The notes under the pieces are model-generated. The model was not told the DNA's origin and made no database searches. It saw only the letters and a program-made list of their open reading frames with translations. From Acetobacter orleanensis (GTDB lineage Bacteria > Pseudomonadota > Alphaproteobacteria > Acetobacterales > Acetobacteraceae), in the NCBI RefSeq assembly GCF_001581005.1, contig NZ_LHZV01000059.1, positions 1 through 64,000 on the forward strand: a stretch of 64,000 nt of DNA. The letters are read 5' to 3'. The translations under genes and the position numbers were made by a program. Every line of letters begins with the position of its first letter. Position 1 is the stretch's first letter. This document shows, piece by piece, positions 45,537-53,707 of this stretch.

Positions 45537-46250
45537 CTAACCCTCCGGCGCACCCGTCATGCCAGAACCAGACTGTACGCCGGGGTGGATATGCTGGGTA
45601 AGAGAGATGCCTTGCGCCGTGGCGTCTTCTGAAACCGTGAGAGTACCGTCTATGGAGACGGGACCGGCAATATGGGTGCTCTGGGCTTCTATGCTGATTG
45701 TGCCGGCAGTTTTTATCGTAACGCCGTTTTCATTAAACCAAAGATAATCCTGTGGTGTTCCGTTGAGAAAACCGCCGATATAGAGGGCGTCTGCCATGTT
45801 CTGCTGCCTGAACGAGCCGGGGGCTGCGCTGGCGCGGGCGGTTTTGACGTTAAAAATATCGCGATCTGCGACAAGGGCGAGGCCAATATCGCCTTCTGCC
45901 GGGTCAAGAATAACAGCGCGTGTGCCACCCTGAAGGCGGAAATACGGGACATTATAAAGCACGCCATGTGGCATAACGCGGCCCGAGGCATCCTGCTGAT
46001 GCACCAACGGTTGCACGTCCACCATGCCTACCGGGTTGAGCCCTACCCCGGAAACAGCCCGCACCTGCACAGGCACAATGGTGCGGCGGCCTGACAACAG
46101 GCGGTTGATAACGGCATTCAGAGCGCTGAAATCTGACGCAGCCGCATCTGCTCGGTTGAAAATAGGATAGCCGCTGGCCGGTGCCTGAGGGGTATTTTCG
46201 CTTATGGGCTGTGAAGCGGACCAGTCAGAAAAAAGGGGAGATTGGGTCAT
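45537..46250 (-). CDS. Gp138-like baseplate spike protein
   Basis: About 237 residues. The middle has an OB-fold-like VGMVDVQPLVHQQDASG, the GDIGLALVADRDI segment, and a C-terminal beta-helix region (GVTIKTAGTISIEAQ then HIAGPVSIDGTLTV) ending in a metal-binding HIHPGVQSG tip. This is the layout of membrane-puncturing spike proteins (Gp138/gpV). The ATG at 46248-46250 overlaps the hub stop. The stop faces the catalase 3' end 232 bases away. Confidence 0.8.
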   Translation of the reverse strand: MTQSPLFSDWSASQPISENTPQAPASGYPIFNRADAAASDFSALNAVINRLLSGRRTIVPVQVRAVSGVGLNPVGMVDVQPLVHQQDASGRVMPHGVLYNVPYFRLQGGTRAVILDPAEGDIGLALVADRDIFNVKTARASAAPGSFRQQNMADALYIGGFLNGTPQDYLWFNENGVTIKTAGTISIEAQSTHIAGPVSIDGTLTVSEDATAQGISLTQHIHPGVQSGSGMTGAPEG

Positions 46251-47215
46251 AGTGCTGGCTCCCGACTGGCTTGTGCGACAACATTCGTAAACCACGCGCC
46301 GTGGGGCGTTTGTGTTTGGAGGGTGTGATGCACCTGTGTAACGGTCCACAAACCAACGGGCACAGGTCCGTTTTGCTGACCCCAGCCGGCAGGCTGGTAT
46401 CGACTATGTAGAGCAATGAGACTATTAAACGTGACAAGTGGGTTGAACAGCATTCGCAAGGCTAGTCCACCTGCGGACCACGCAGGATACCCGATCAGCC
46501 CGGTTTCTGCCGAGACAGACAGGGCTTGTGCGGGATTAACGAACATGGGGGGCGTAGGAGCAGAATGCAGAATGGTAGGGGAAAGCGGAGTACGGTTAGC
46601 AAACGCGCTGGTGGGCCAGACTGAAAGCTCACCACGCCCGAGGCCCGCGCATAAAGGCACGGTTTCCAGACACTGGCCGAGTTGCTGACCGGGACTGCCG
46701 TGAAAATAGGGGTCATGTACTATCGCTGTGACACCCTGACCGCGCAGGGTTAATCCTGCTTTATCTGCGATGGTTTTCAACACATGGCTGACGGGGATTG
46801 CACCACGGTAACCTGTTGGTGTGGCAGGCATGGCGTTGGGAAGCACTGTAGAAAAGGCCTGCGCAACAAAGGCGACATCGGGTGCTGTCGTGTAGTCCAC
46901 ATAAGCCAGTGTTACACCGCCCTGAAAAACGAGCGTGTTGCCCCCTGCCCCGTCACCTGTGGTGAGAATGAGTTCACTGGCACTCTGCCGGGCCGAATCT
47001 GGCGCTGCCATGCTAAGGCGGTTCATGACATCCGGTGTCATGCCCTCAATCCGCACTGTTGCGCTTTCTGCCGTGGGAAAACGCGCCTGCGTGATCTCCG
47101 CGTGAACACGCAAACCAGACAGAGTGAGTGTATCCTCCCCATTTGGACCAAAAGCCTGTGAAAGCAGGCGAAATGTGACATCCACAGCACGGTTCTGGAG
47201 CGATGTTTGCGACAT
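46247..47215 (-). CDS. Phage baseplate hub protein
   Basis: 322 residues from the ATG at 47213-47215 (MSQTSLQNRAVDVTF). The segment LKTIADKAGLTLRGQGV resembles the LysM-like part of gpD/gp44-type hubs, and VFQGGVTLAYVDYTTAPDV the first domain. The hub joins tube to spike. Gene order plug - hub - spike is as in contractile myophages. Confidence 0.75.
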   Translation of the reverse strand: MSQTSLQNRAVDVTFRLLSQAFGPNGEDTLTLSGLRVHAEITQARFPTAESATVRIEGMTPDVMNRLSMAAPDSARQSASELILTTGDGAGGNTLVFQGGVTLAYVDYTTAPDVAFVAQAFSTVLPNAMPATPTGYRGAIPVSHVLKTIADKAGLTLRGQGVTAIVHDPYFHGSPGQQLGQCLETVPLCAGLGRGELSVWPTSAFANRTPLSPTILHSAPTPPMFVNPAQALSVSAETGLIGYPAWSAGGLALRMLFNPLVTFNSLIALHSRYQPAGWGQQNGPVPVGLWTVTQVHHTLQTQTPHGAWFTNVVAQASREPAL

Positions 47216-47247
47216 GATGCGGGAAATCCGAAAAGAGTGAGAGCAGG

Positions 47248-47631
47248 TCAGGGCAAAGCAGACGCCCGATAAAGCAGAAGAAAGCGGGAGCCGAGACCAG
47301 AGGCGTCTGGGTCCTGCTGGCCCTGTGTATCGGTAAACAGGAAATCCCCTACCAGACCAAGCGCACTCTCCCGCACGAGCCATGTACGGTCCTGACACAG
47401 CACACCGGACAAAATGCGTGTACCTCCCGCATCAAAATCTGCATACAGGCCGGTGCTGCGTTGGCGCAGCGTGATTTGAATAAGGGCTCCTGAAAGCGAA
47501 ACCTTTAAGGTCTGAGCAGGGACTGTGGACAGAGGCACTGCAAGCAGAGAAGAGGAAAAAACCGTGCTACTCTGTTGTGTAAAAAACACGCCGGACGAGG
47601 GCAGAGAGGGTTGTTGTAAGGCTGCGGACAT
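47248..47631 (-). CDS. Phage baseplate plug protein
   Basis: 127 residues. AVPLSTVPAQTLKVSLSGALI, GVLCQDRTWLV and DTQGQQDPDASGLGSRFLLLY match the baseplate plug family, which ends in the conserved 'GLGSRFxLLY'. It closes the tail tube. It is separated from the preceding tail gene (49985-50761) by the lipoprotein island, and a leftward terminator at 47733-47776 lies just upstream, so it needs its own promoter. Confidence 0.82.
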   Translation of the reverse strand: MSAALQQPSLPSSGVFFTQQSSTVFSSSLLAVPLSTVPAQTLKVSLSGALIQITLRQRSTGLYADFDAGGTRILSGVLCQDRTWLVRESALGLVGDFLFTDTQGQQDPDASGLGSRFLLLYRASALP

Positions 47632-47732
47632 AGGGAAGCCTCTCCGGTTTGCGGATTTTAACGATTGTCTTGACTATTTTACGAAAAACGCACGGGATGG
47701 TGTACACCGCTTCAATCAGCGTGGAAGCGAGT

Positions 47733-47776
47733 AAAAAAGCCTGCGGTATCCAATATTGTCTTGGGACACCGCAGGC
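47733..47776 (-). terminator. Terminator after the DUF4142 lipoprotein gene
   Basis: GCCTGCGGTATCC at 47739-47751 pairs with GGGACACCGCAGGC at 47763-47776; on the minus strand a run of T follows. It lies about 48 bases past the DUF4142 stop codon. Confidence 0.82.
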
Positions 47777-47823
47777 GATTTACTCCTCCTAGACTGGAGG
47801 CAGGAAACTTTCAGAAGCTAAGT

Positions 47824-48363
47824 TTACTGAATCTGCATTGTATAACCGAGGAGTTTTGTTTTTAGATCTCCAGAGATCTTGAGCAAATCAGTATTTTTGC
47901 TGGCGACGCTTTCAGCATCAAGATGAGCGATTGTGGTCTTTGTGCTACTCGCCAGATAACGGACATAGTTTTTATCAAATGTCGCACCATGCAGATGCTG
48001 CATCTGGTCTATAACCTTCTGACTGTGCGTGAAGGGTTTTTCGGCCATCGTGGCTTTGCTGGTCGTGGCCAGTGCCACAAGACTCGTGCGATTGTCAGTC
48101 AGATTTTTGACAATGACGGTTCCGAGTTGTGCGATATCGCTACGGGCAGCATGCGTCTGGGCGAGCGTAGCTAGCGCGATCTGCGTCAGATCCGCATCGT
48201 TAATAGCAGCGGCGAGGTTAGTATCCGCAGCAACAAACGGCGTTGCCAGAGCGGGCAGAGGAGGAGCGGACGGCTGACCCGGATTCATGCAAGCAGTCAG
48301 CGCGAACAGCGAGACAAGAAGGGACGAGCAGGCACACACCTGATGACGGGACAAACGCAGCAT
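47824..48363 (-). CDS. DUF4142 lipoprotein (cargo gene)
   Basis: 179 residues from the ATG at 48361-48363; a TTG at 48372 is an alternative. A lipobox (FALTAC, Cys at about 25) follows a signal peptide. The rest is a helical DUF4142/ferritin-like bundle (NDADLTQIALATLAQTHA; LGTVIVKNLTDNRTSL; HLHGATFDKNYVRYLA). AAGGAG lies upstream. The role of the family is unclear, but many members are stress-related. It is not a phage structural protein. Confidence 0.75.
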   Translation of the reverse strand: MLRLSRHQVCACSSLLVSLFALTACMNPGQPSAPPLPALATPFVAADTNLAAAINDADLTQIALATLAQTHAARSDIAQLGTVIVKNLTDNRTSLVALATTSKATMAEKPFTHSQKVIDQMQHLHGATFDKNYVRYLASSTKTTIAHLDAESVASKNTDLLKISGDLKTKLLGYTMQIQ

Positions 48364-48694
48364 GATCAGCAAATTCTCCTTTTGACCGCAGTGACCGTTT
48401 ACGGGACGACGCGGACCTGAGATAACACTCTAATATACGTTGCTATGATAATAGCGTATGATACGGAAGAAAAGGCAAGATATAAGATAAGGCAACCTTC
48501 TCATTCGAGATGAAATGATATGGAACTTCCAACGTAAACATGATATTAATGGATCAGAATTATTTTTTATACGAATGGAAAATATTTTGCGTTCTTTCTG
48601 TCCTTCTGCATTGCAAGACAAGACAACAGCAGCGTAATAATTCCACATGGTTTGACTAAGAGCGTTTTGGATACGGTATAGGATAGTCGGAAAA
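48364..48694. other. Divergent promoter region between two lipoprotein genes
   Basis: 331 A+T-rich bases without a clear gene. It holds a dyad (next entry). TTGACT at 48652-48657 with TATAGG at 48677-48682 (19-base spacer) is a possible promoter of the rightward lipoprotein gene. Composition differs from the phage genes on both sides. Confidence 0.45.
48434..48459. promoter_or_regulatory. Dyad upstream of the DUF4142 gene
   Basis: ATAC, three bases, GCTAT, four-base centre, ATAGC, GTAT: GCTAT at 48442-48446 pairs with ATAGC at 48451-48455 and the outer ATAC/GTAT add four pairs. It sits about 70 bases upstream of the leftward lipoprotein start and could be an operator. No regulator is known. 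Confidence 0.35.
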
Positions 48695-49294
48695 ATGAAA
48701 AGTCGTCTCTGGGGTTTGCTTGCTGTTACCTCACTTGCTGTCAGTTTAAGCGGATGCGGATATTTTGATTCCCGCGCAGCGCATAAGGCGCAGGTTACAA
48801 TGATCGGGATGACATCCTACGATCTTCAGGCCTGTGCTGGTCTGCCTGCAACGACCAAACAGATTAATGATACGACGCAGATTTTTGTCTATACAGGCAC
48901 GCAGCCAGCGCCGAGTTATGGTGGCTCAACCCTTATTCCGGTTGGCGACATTTCTACACTTGTCAACGTGCTGGGCGGCGGTGGCGGTACGGGCTGTACT
49001 GCTGTGATCCGTCTCGATAACGACCGCGTTTCAGACGTGCATTATACCGGCAATGATGATGAAATGATCGGCACCGATGGGGTGTGTTCCATTATCACCC
49101 GTGGCTGTGCGCGCCAACCGGAAGGCACCATGCAGCGCTCTGCAGGTGGTCTGCTTGGCCCAGTTTCAGCTTTCCATCCGCCGAGAACGCCGCAGCAGAC
49201 CCCATCTGCGACTTATTCCACGCAGTCTGGCAACACGATGCTGAATACGGAAAAAAATTCCACGGCACCGGCTATCGTGCCACGCTCCCAGTAA
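48695..49294 (+). CDS. Small secreted lipoprotein of unknown function (cargo gene)
   Basis: 199 residues. MKSRLWGLLAVTSLAVSLSGC is a lipoprotein signal ending in lipobox LSGC (Cys21). The mature part has a possible BON/SmpA-like start (VTMIGMTSYDLQACAGLP) with Cys residues, then a Pro/Thr/Ser-rich flexible tail. No family is certain. It is read opposite to the phage operon and ends at a hairpin terminator. Confidence 0.72.
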   Translation: MKSRLWGLLAVTSLAVSLSGCGYFDSRAAHKAQVTMIGMTSYDLQACAGLPATTKQINDTTQIFVYTGTQPAPSYGGSTLIPVGDISTLVNVLGGGGGTGCTAVIRLDNDRVSDVHYTGNDDEMIGTDGVCSIITRGCARQPEGTMQRSAGGLLGPVSAFHPPRTPQQTPSATYSTQSGNTMLNTEKNSTAPAIVPRSQ

Positions 49295-49368
49295 GAAGCG
49301 GTTATAATAAACCAGCCCCAATGGGCTGGTGCAGAGCTTTGATGTTGGAAATCTGCTCTATAACTAAC

Positions 49369-49407
49369 AAGGGAATGTTGCTTTGGCAGCGTTCCCTTTT
49401 TATTTTT
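49369..49407 (+). terminator. Terminator after the rightward lipoprotein gene
   Basis: GGGAATGTTGC at 49371-49381 and GCAGCGTTCCC at 49386-49396 form an 11-pair stem with a TTTG loop, followed by a T-rich tail. It lies between two convergent genes and may act in both directions. Confidence 0.87.
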
Positions 49408-49411
49408 ATGA

Positions 49412-49858
49412 TCAGCTTTTTGGGGCAACAACCGTGCTGCTGGGGCCTTGCGTGGCCTGCCTGAAGGCTTTGTCTGTAACCCAGCGAAGAGTTGTTCTGC
49501 CTTCATCCCGTGTCAGAACACCTGAATCGACATCCTGCCCCACTTTTAGCGAGGCCACATCTATTTGCAGAAGCAAGAAAGACTGTGGACCCAGAGCAGC
49601 CGGTCCATAATGAGAATGAACACGATAAATGCAGTTAAAGCGCTGATAGGCCGTGCCTTTCGCAAAGGGATAATGCACAAAGCAGTTGGAAACAGCGGCG
49701 TGCATATCGCCTTTCCCGCGATCATCCACACAGCCAGCCAGCAACATACAGGCAAACGCTACACCGAAGCATCGTGCCCAGAAAATGCTCGGTGGATGTT
49801 CCGCAGACAGATTTAGTTTTGCATGAACTGACTGGGATAGGTTTGAAAAAACTCTCAT
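49412..49858 (-). CDS. Small lipoprotein of unknown function (cargo gene)
   Basis: 148 residues from the ATG at 49858 (GTG at 49876 is possible). An n-region of about 30 residues precedes the hydrophobic stretch FGVAFACMLLAGC, a lipobox (LAGC, Cys near 43). The mature part includes CFVHYPFAKGTAYQRFNCIYR and DSGVLTRDEGRTTLRWVTD. It is not recognised. It lies between the tail protein at 49985-50761 and the other cargo genes. Confidence 0.6.
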   Translation of the reverse strand: MRVFSNLSQSVHAKLNLSAEHPPSIFWARCFGVAFACMLLAGCVDDRGKGDMHAAVSNCFVHYPFAKGTAYQRFNCIYRVHSHYGPAALGPQSFLLLQIDVASLKVGQDVDSGVLTRDEGRTTLRWVTDKAFRQATQGPSSTVVAPKS

Positions 49859-49984
49859 AAAACGGACGGTAATCACAAAAAGAAAACATTAAGCCTAATC
49901 ATAAGGAAAATTATGAGGAAAGACCAGAGGGTTTCCCTCTTTCCTTCTCTACTCTACAGACGCGAATGCGGCAGATGTTCTGCT

Positions 49985-50761
49985 TCAGAGGGAGTTGCGC
50001 AACAGGTTGGCTATATCTGCCATAATATTCTGGCCGATACCGGAAGAGGAAGACAGAGAAGAACCTGAGGCTTGCAGAGGACGGGCAGACACCAAACCCG
50101 TGCAAACAATGCGGCTGCCTTGCGGTGCTTGTGTTTTGGTGAAGGTTTGCGTGCCTGTCAGCCGGACTTCCTGCAAAGTGATTTCCACTACGGGCATGGT
50201 AATACCGTGCCGGGCGTCTCGTACCCAGCGGTGCCCGGTAATGCTGACATTGCTATATTTTCGTTCAGGCGTGATCACAGCGTAAAGTGCCAGATCAGCT
50301 TCCAGTGCTGCGAGCATATTAAAAAATGTTTTGCGCACGTAAAGAGCTTCAACACCGATAAGGCGGGTGACATCAAGACCGGAGAAAAGCGTGGTATCCG
50401 TAGCGGACAGGCCGGTTTCCGAACCGTCACACACCATCAGAACGCGATGCTGCCGGGGAGTTTGCACTTTGCTGTAAGAGAGAAAAGCCCCATCTTCCAA
50501 AGGAGCGGTAGCAATGGGGCTGCTGCTTTCTGCAGAGACCGACATGACGCGGGCAGCAGAAAGGACGCAGGTGCCACCGCTAGTAAAAATACCCCACTGG
50601 CCTGCGGCCTGACTGATCATCAGATCATCCAACACTGTACCGACGCTGACGGACGCAGCGGCCCGGACGCCTGTGGAAACAGACTGGCCCAGTAGAGCGG
50701 GTACGCCTGCGGTGACGGGAATATCCCAAGCCGAAGGCAGCGTGACAGGCACCATAGGCAT
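49985..50761 (-). CDS. Phage tail protein between tape measure and baseplate genes
   Basis: 258 residues, no family named with certainty. ALYVRKTFFNMLAALEADL and HGITMPVVEITLQEVRL are features of the tail proteins that follow the tape measure in contractile myophages with DUF3383 sheaths. The N-terminal half is beta-rich and the C-terminal tail is Ser-rich. It starts 44 bases after the tape-measure stop. Confidence 0.6.
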   Translation of the reverse strand: MPMVPVTLPSAWDIPVTAGVPALLGQSVSTGVRAAASVSVGTVLDDLMISQAAGQWGIFTSGGTCVLSAARVMSVSAESSSPIATAPLEDGAFLSYSKVQTPRQHRVLMVCDGSETGLSATDTTLFSGLDVTRLIGVEALYVRKTFFNMLAALEADLALYAVITPERKYSNVSITGHRWVRDARHGITMPVVEITLQEVRLTGTQTFTKTQAPQGSRIVCTGLVSARPLQASGSSLSSSSGIGQNIMADIANLLRNSL

Positions 50762-50805
50762 TGGAGATTTCCTTTTAAAACATGGCTATTTTCACGTGAT
50801 ATTTT

Positions 50806-52347
50806 TCAAACTGTGCCAATAGTGGCAAGACTGGTAAGCGTATGACTGTCACCGCCCCCCAGCCCTTGCAAAGCCTGTGCAATGGCCTGTGGGTTTCCTG
50901 ATGGAATGGTGATGGTAATCGGGCCAATATGGGTCGTATTGATTGGCCGAACGGCCGGTGCCACAGGCGGAACGCTGTAAGGAGTTACCGCCTGCAACAA
51001 TGGCGAACCGAGCAGATAAGGCTGCGCCGCCAACGTTCGCCCTGCGCGTGCATGGAAGCTGGCAAGGGTACGAGAAAGGGTTTGATTTTCTGCTTTGAGA
51101 ACCGAGGGCTGCGTAACGTAGCGGGGAACCGCTTCGGAAAATGAAAAATAGGATGGCAGTTCGGATGGCGTTGTGGTGAGATTACGCTGGGAGCCGTGGC
51201 GCGGAAAAAACCGGGAATAACGAGACGAGAAAGAATGCGGATTGGCCGTGTGACCGGAGGCATTCTTAGCGCCTAGGTGCTGTCCGCGCTGGGGTTCCAT
51301 GTCATTTTTAAAAACACTGACTTGAGACACACGCTGTGCGGCGTGTGTGATGATGCGGGCAACGATGGCGGAAAAATTACGTTCTGTCGGGAGAGAGAAT
51401 GCTGCCCATCCAATAGGGATGTGAAGATCGGTCGCGTTGCTTCGAGAAGATGAAGAGGAGAAAATATTTCTGTCTTTTAAGGGTTTTTGAAAGAATTTGT
51501 TAGGATTACCGAACATGATCCGAGTTGTAAAAGGACGCTGGAGGCTGGACTCTGCGGGTTGGGTAGGGCGGCCTTGCAGATTGAGGGGAGTTCGTAAGAC
51601 CGTAGTACTGTCTGGTCGGGCGGCGGATGCTGTGAGATGTGTACGGCGCGAAAGATAAGAACGAGTGCCCTGCCCTTCTGTCTGGACCCATGCCACTGGC
51701 GTGTGGCGTGAGATATCTTGACTGCCGGAAACCTGCCTTCTGACCGCTGTGCCTGATAAGGTGTTTACTGCGGCTGACACGGCTGGATGCTCTGAGCCTA
51801 ATGGCCTCGCGAGGCGGTCTGCTGCGGTCGTGCGATGCTTGACAGGGGAACGCTCTGCATAAGGAAACTGAGCAAAAGCGCTGGCAACATGGGATGTTCT
51901 GAACCCAGAGGTGGAACTGGTCTGGTCATTTTGTGGGACTGGAACCGGCGGTGCCGAGGTTCGGCTTAAACTTTGGCCTGCGACCCGACGCTGCCTATCA
52001 ACGGCGAACCGAGTTGTGGAGGATGTTGGAGCGGAGTCTTGCAGCACGGGACGTTGGCGGTTTCGCGCCCCTCCCATTGATGCCGCGGCAGGGGATGTGA
52101 TATCCGTCAGCAGGCGGTTCAGGCCGCGACCACCGCTGAGAACGGCCAGCAGACGGACGGCTTCCCCCCGCATACTGGACAAAGCGGCGCTGGCCTGTGT
52201 TCCTGCCTGCCGGGTGCTAGCAGCGGTTTGCTCCGCATTTTGGCGGAGTTTATCCAAAAGCTGAGTGGTTTGCCGGGCATCGGTTTGCAGGGCGGCCGTG
52301 TCCAGCCCAAGCCGGACAACCAGTTCATCAATCAGCATTTCCGACAT
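50806..52347 (-). CDS. Phage tail tape measure protein (short)
   Basis: 513 residues. A helical N-terminus (LGLDTAALQTDARQTTQLLD, LRQNAEQTAAST) and GGRGLNRLLTDIT precede a long low-complexity, Ser/Arg/Thr-rich middle. The C-terminus, THIGPITITIPSGNPQAIAQ followed by LQGLG, is the usual tape-measure end. It sets tail length; 513 residues would imply a short tail if the whole protein is used as the ruler. It starts within the end of the -1 frame of the tail chaperone. Confidence 0.7.
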   Translation of the reverse strand: MSEMLIDELVVRLGLDTAALQTDARQTTQLLDKLRQNAEQTAASTRQAGTQASAALSSMRGEAVRLLAVLSGGRGLNRLLTDITSPAAASMGGARNRQRPVLQDSAPTSSTTRFAVDRQRRVAGQSLSRTSAPPVPVPQNDQTSSTSGFRTSHVASAFAQFPYAERSPVKHRTTAADRLARPLGSEHPAVSAAVNTLSGTAVRRQVSGSQDISRHTPVAWVQTEGQGTRSYLSRRTHLTASAARPDSTTVLRTPLNLQGRPTQPAESSLQRPFTTRIMFGNPNKFFQKPLKDRNIFSSSSSRSNATDLHIPIGWAAFSLPTERNFSAIVARIITHAAQRVSQVSVFKNDMEPQRGQHLGAKNASGHTANPHSFSSRYSRFFPRHGSQRNLTTTPSELPSYFSFSEAVPRYVTQPSVLKAENQTLSRTLASFHARAGRTLAAQPYLLGSPLLQAVTPYSVPPVAPAVRPINTTHIGPITITIPSGNPQAIAQALQGLGGGDSHTLTSLATIGTV

Positions 52348-52947
52348 GCGCGGCGTTCCAGTTTCTGACAGACAGAATTTCCAGAAGATCATAAAGATCT
52401 TCACTGTCATAAAGGGTTTTTAACTCATGCAAGGTGGCAAGACCTGCTGTGATTACCGCTGCCAGAACGGGCGAAACATTTACGCAGCGGGCGGGCTCGG
52501 CGCCTCCTGCGCGGTATCTCCCAGCAAGGCCGCCACGACGGGAAAGAGTTGGTGTGCGGCGGCCAGCAAAAAACCCACATGCAGGCGGAAGGCTTCAGCC
52601 CGGACGAGACCGAGGGTTTCCGGTTCTTCAAAATCCGCGGTGATGACGGCGCGGGTTGTGTCCGGGTATGCGAGGTCTGGCCGCAGGGCGACGCACTGCA
52701 TGAGACGCTCCAGTGCGCGGTCCAGATCGCTTTCTTCCATGAAACCGAAAATTTCGATGCCGAGACTGGCCAGACCAGCAACACCGGCTTCCGCCAGATC
52801 GGCCCCTACCCTCGCGCCGCCACGAATGGCGGCCTGAAGGATATGGCGAGCCCATTTGTCGGCCGAGAAGGCGTCCATACGTGTCAGAACAAACCGTTTA
52901 CCGTGATCGGCTCCGTCTTTCGTATGCGTATAGTCGAGTGTTTTCAT
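52328..52947 (-). CDS. Tail assembly chaperone with -1 frameshift product (G/GT type)
   Basis: The zero-frame product is 155 residues (52480-52947; MKTLDYTHTKDGADHGKRF, ends APSPPAA). The -1 frame is open across its end and continues 51 more codons to a TGA at 52328-52330, encoding VSPVLAAVITAGLATLHELK then SEDLYDLLEILSVRNWNA. The latter is the Asp/Leu-rich helix typical of the 'GT' extension. No good independent start serves that frame, so a programmed -1 frameshift is the best reading. A GGGAGA run near 52518 is a possible slip site but is not a perfect heptamer. Such proteins fold the tape measure. Confidence 0.72.
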
Positions 52948-53114
52948 GCAGGTTTTCCTGATGCTGTGGAGCACGGACAAGGGAAAGAGAAACGGTGTGT
53001 TATCCCGTGAATGGTCGGAAGAGCTGACCACGGAACATCTGCCAGCCTGTTCAGCCAGCACCATGCGATGCAGGACTATGGGACCGAACGATTCTATGAA
53101 CGGGATATTTGCCC

Positions 53115-53552
53115 TTAGATGGCCGCAGGGAGGACGCGCTCCCAGATGATTTCAAAATGACGGGCTTCCAGCACCCGGCCTGCGGTGGGCACGCCCACAA
53201 TGGAACGCAGCAGGCCGCGCACCATGGTGTATTTGCGCCCGATGGCCGGGATCTGAATTTCCGCGCCCATGCGATACAGGCCTCGTCGGGCATCCTGTGC
53301 CATGACAATGGCCTCGAAAATCAGGGCACTTTCACTACTCGCAGCCAGAGCGATGGTCTGGGTGACAGGGTTGGGAATCCAGCCTGCGTTCAGATAGCCA
53401 TCAATACTCATGGCGGTTTCGGCCAGTTCCCGCGCTTCGGTTTCAAACGCGCGGTCGGCGGCGTAATTTTCCAGTGTGATGGGGGCATTGTACAGCCCCG
53501 GAACAGTAATAGTGTAGACGGAGTTCGCGGCTGTAATGTCATAATCAGACAT
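53115..53552 (-). CDS. Phage tail tube protein
   Basis: 145 residues, between sheath and chaperone genes where the tube gene sits. A DITAANSVYTITVPGLYNAPI start and GRKYTMVRGLLRSIVGVPTAG are consistent with the tube-like DUF3277 proteins of contractile phages. Beta-rich, no Cys. The family call is by position and pattern. Confidence 0.65.
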   Translation of the reverse strand: MSDYDITAANSVYTITVPGLYNAPITLENYAADRAFETEARELAETAMSIDGYLNAGWIPNPVTQTIALAASSESALIFEAIVMAQDARRGLYRMGAEIQIPAIGRKYTMVRGLLRSIVGVPTAGRVLEARHFEIIWERVLPAAI

Positions 53553-53670
53553 GAATGCGGGCTTTCTTGCGGGGATTTTGACGGGGCAGTTTGAAGGAAC
53601 AGTTTGGCTGGGCCGTTTGCGGGGACAGGATGATCGGGCCCGTCTGCCGGGTGGGCTGTTGAACGGGCAT
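53545..53670 (-). CDS. Possible 41-residue small protein between sheath and tube genes
   Basis: A basic, Pro-rich frame (MPVQQPTRQTGPIILSPQTA, end ARIHV) fills the 155-base gap and overlaps the tube start by eight bases. It could be real by spacing or simply a leader. No family is recognised and no clear ribosome site is seen. Confidence 0.3.
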   Translation of the reverse strand: MPVQQPTRQTGPIILSPQTAQPNCSFKLPRQNPRKKARIHV

Positions 53671-53707
53671 CTTGCCGGATTTCCTGTCGAGCTTGCGACT
53701 CAGCGTC

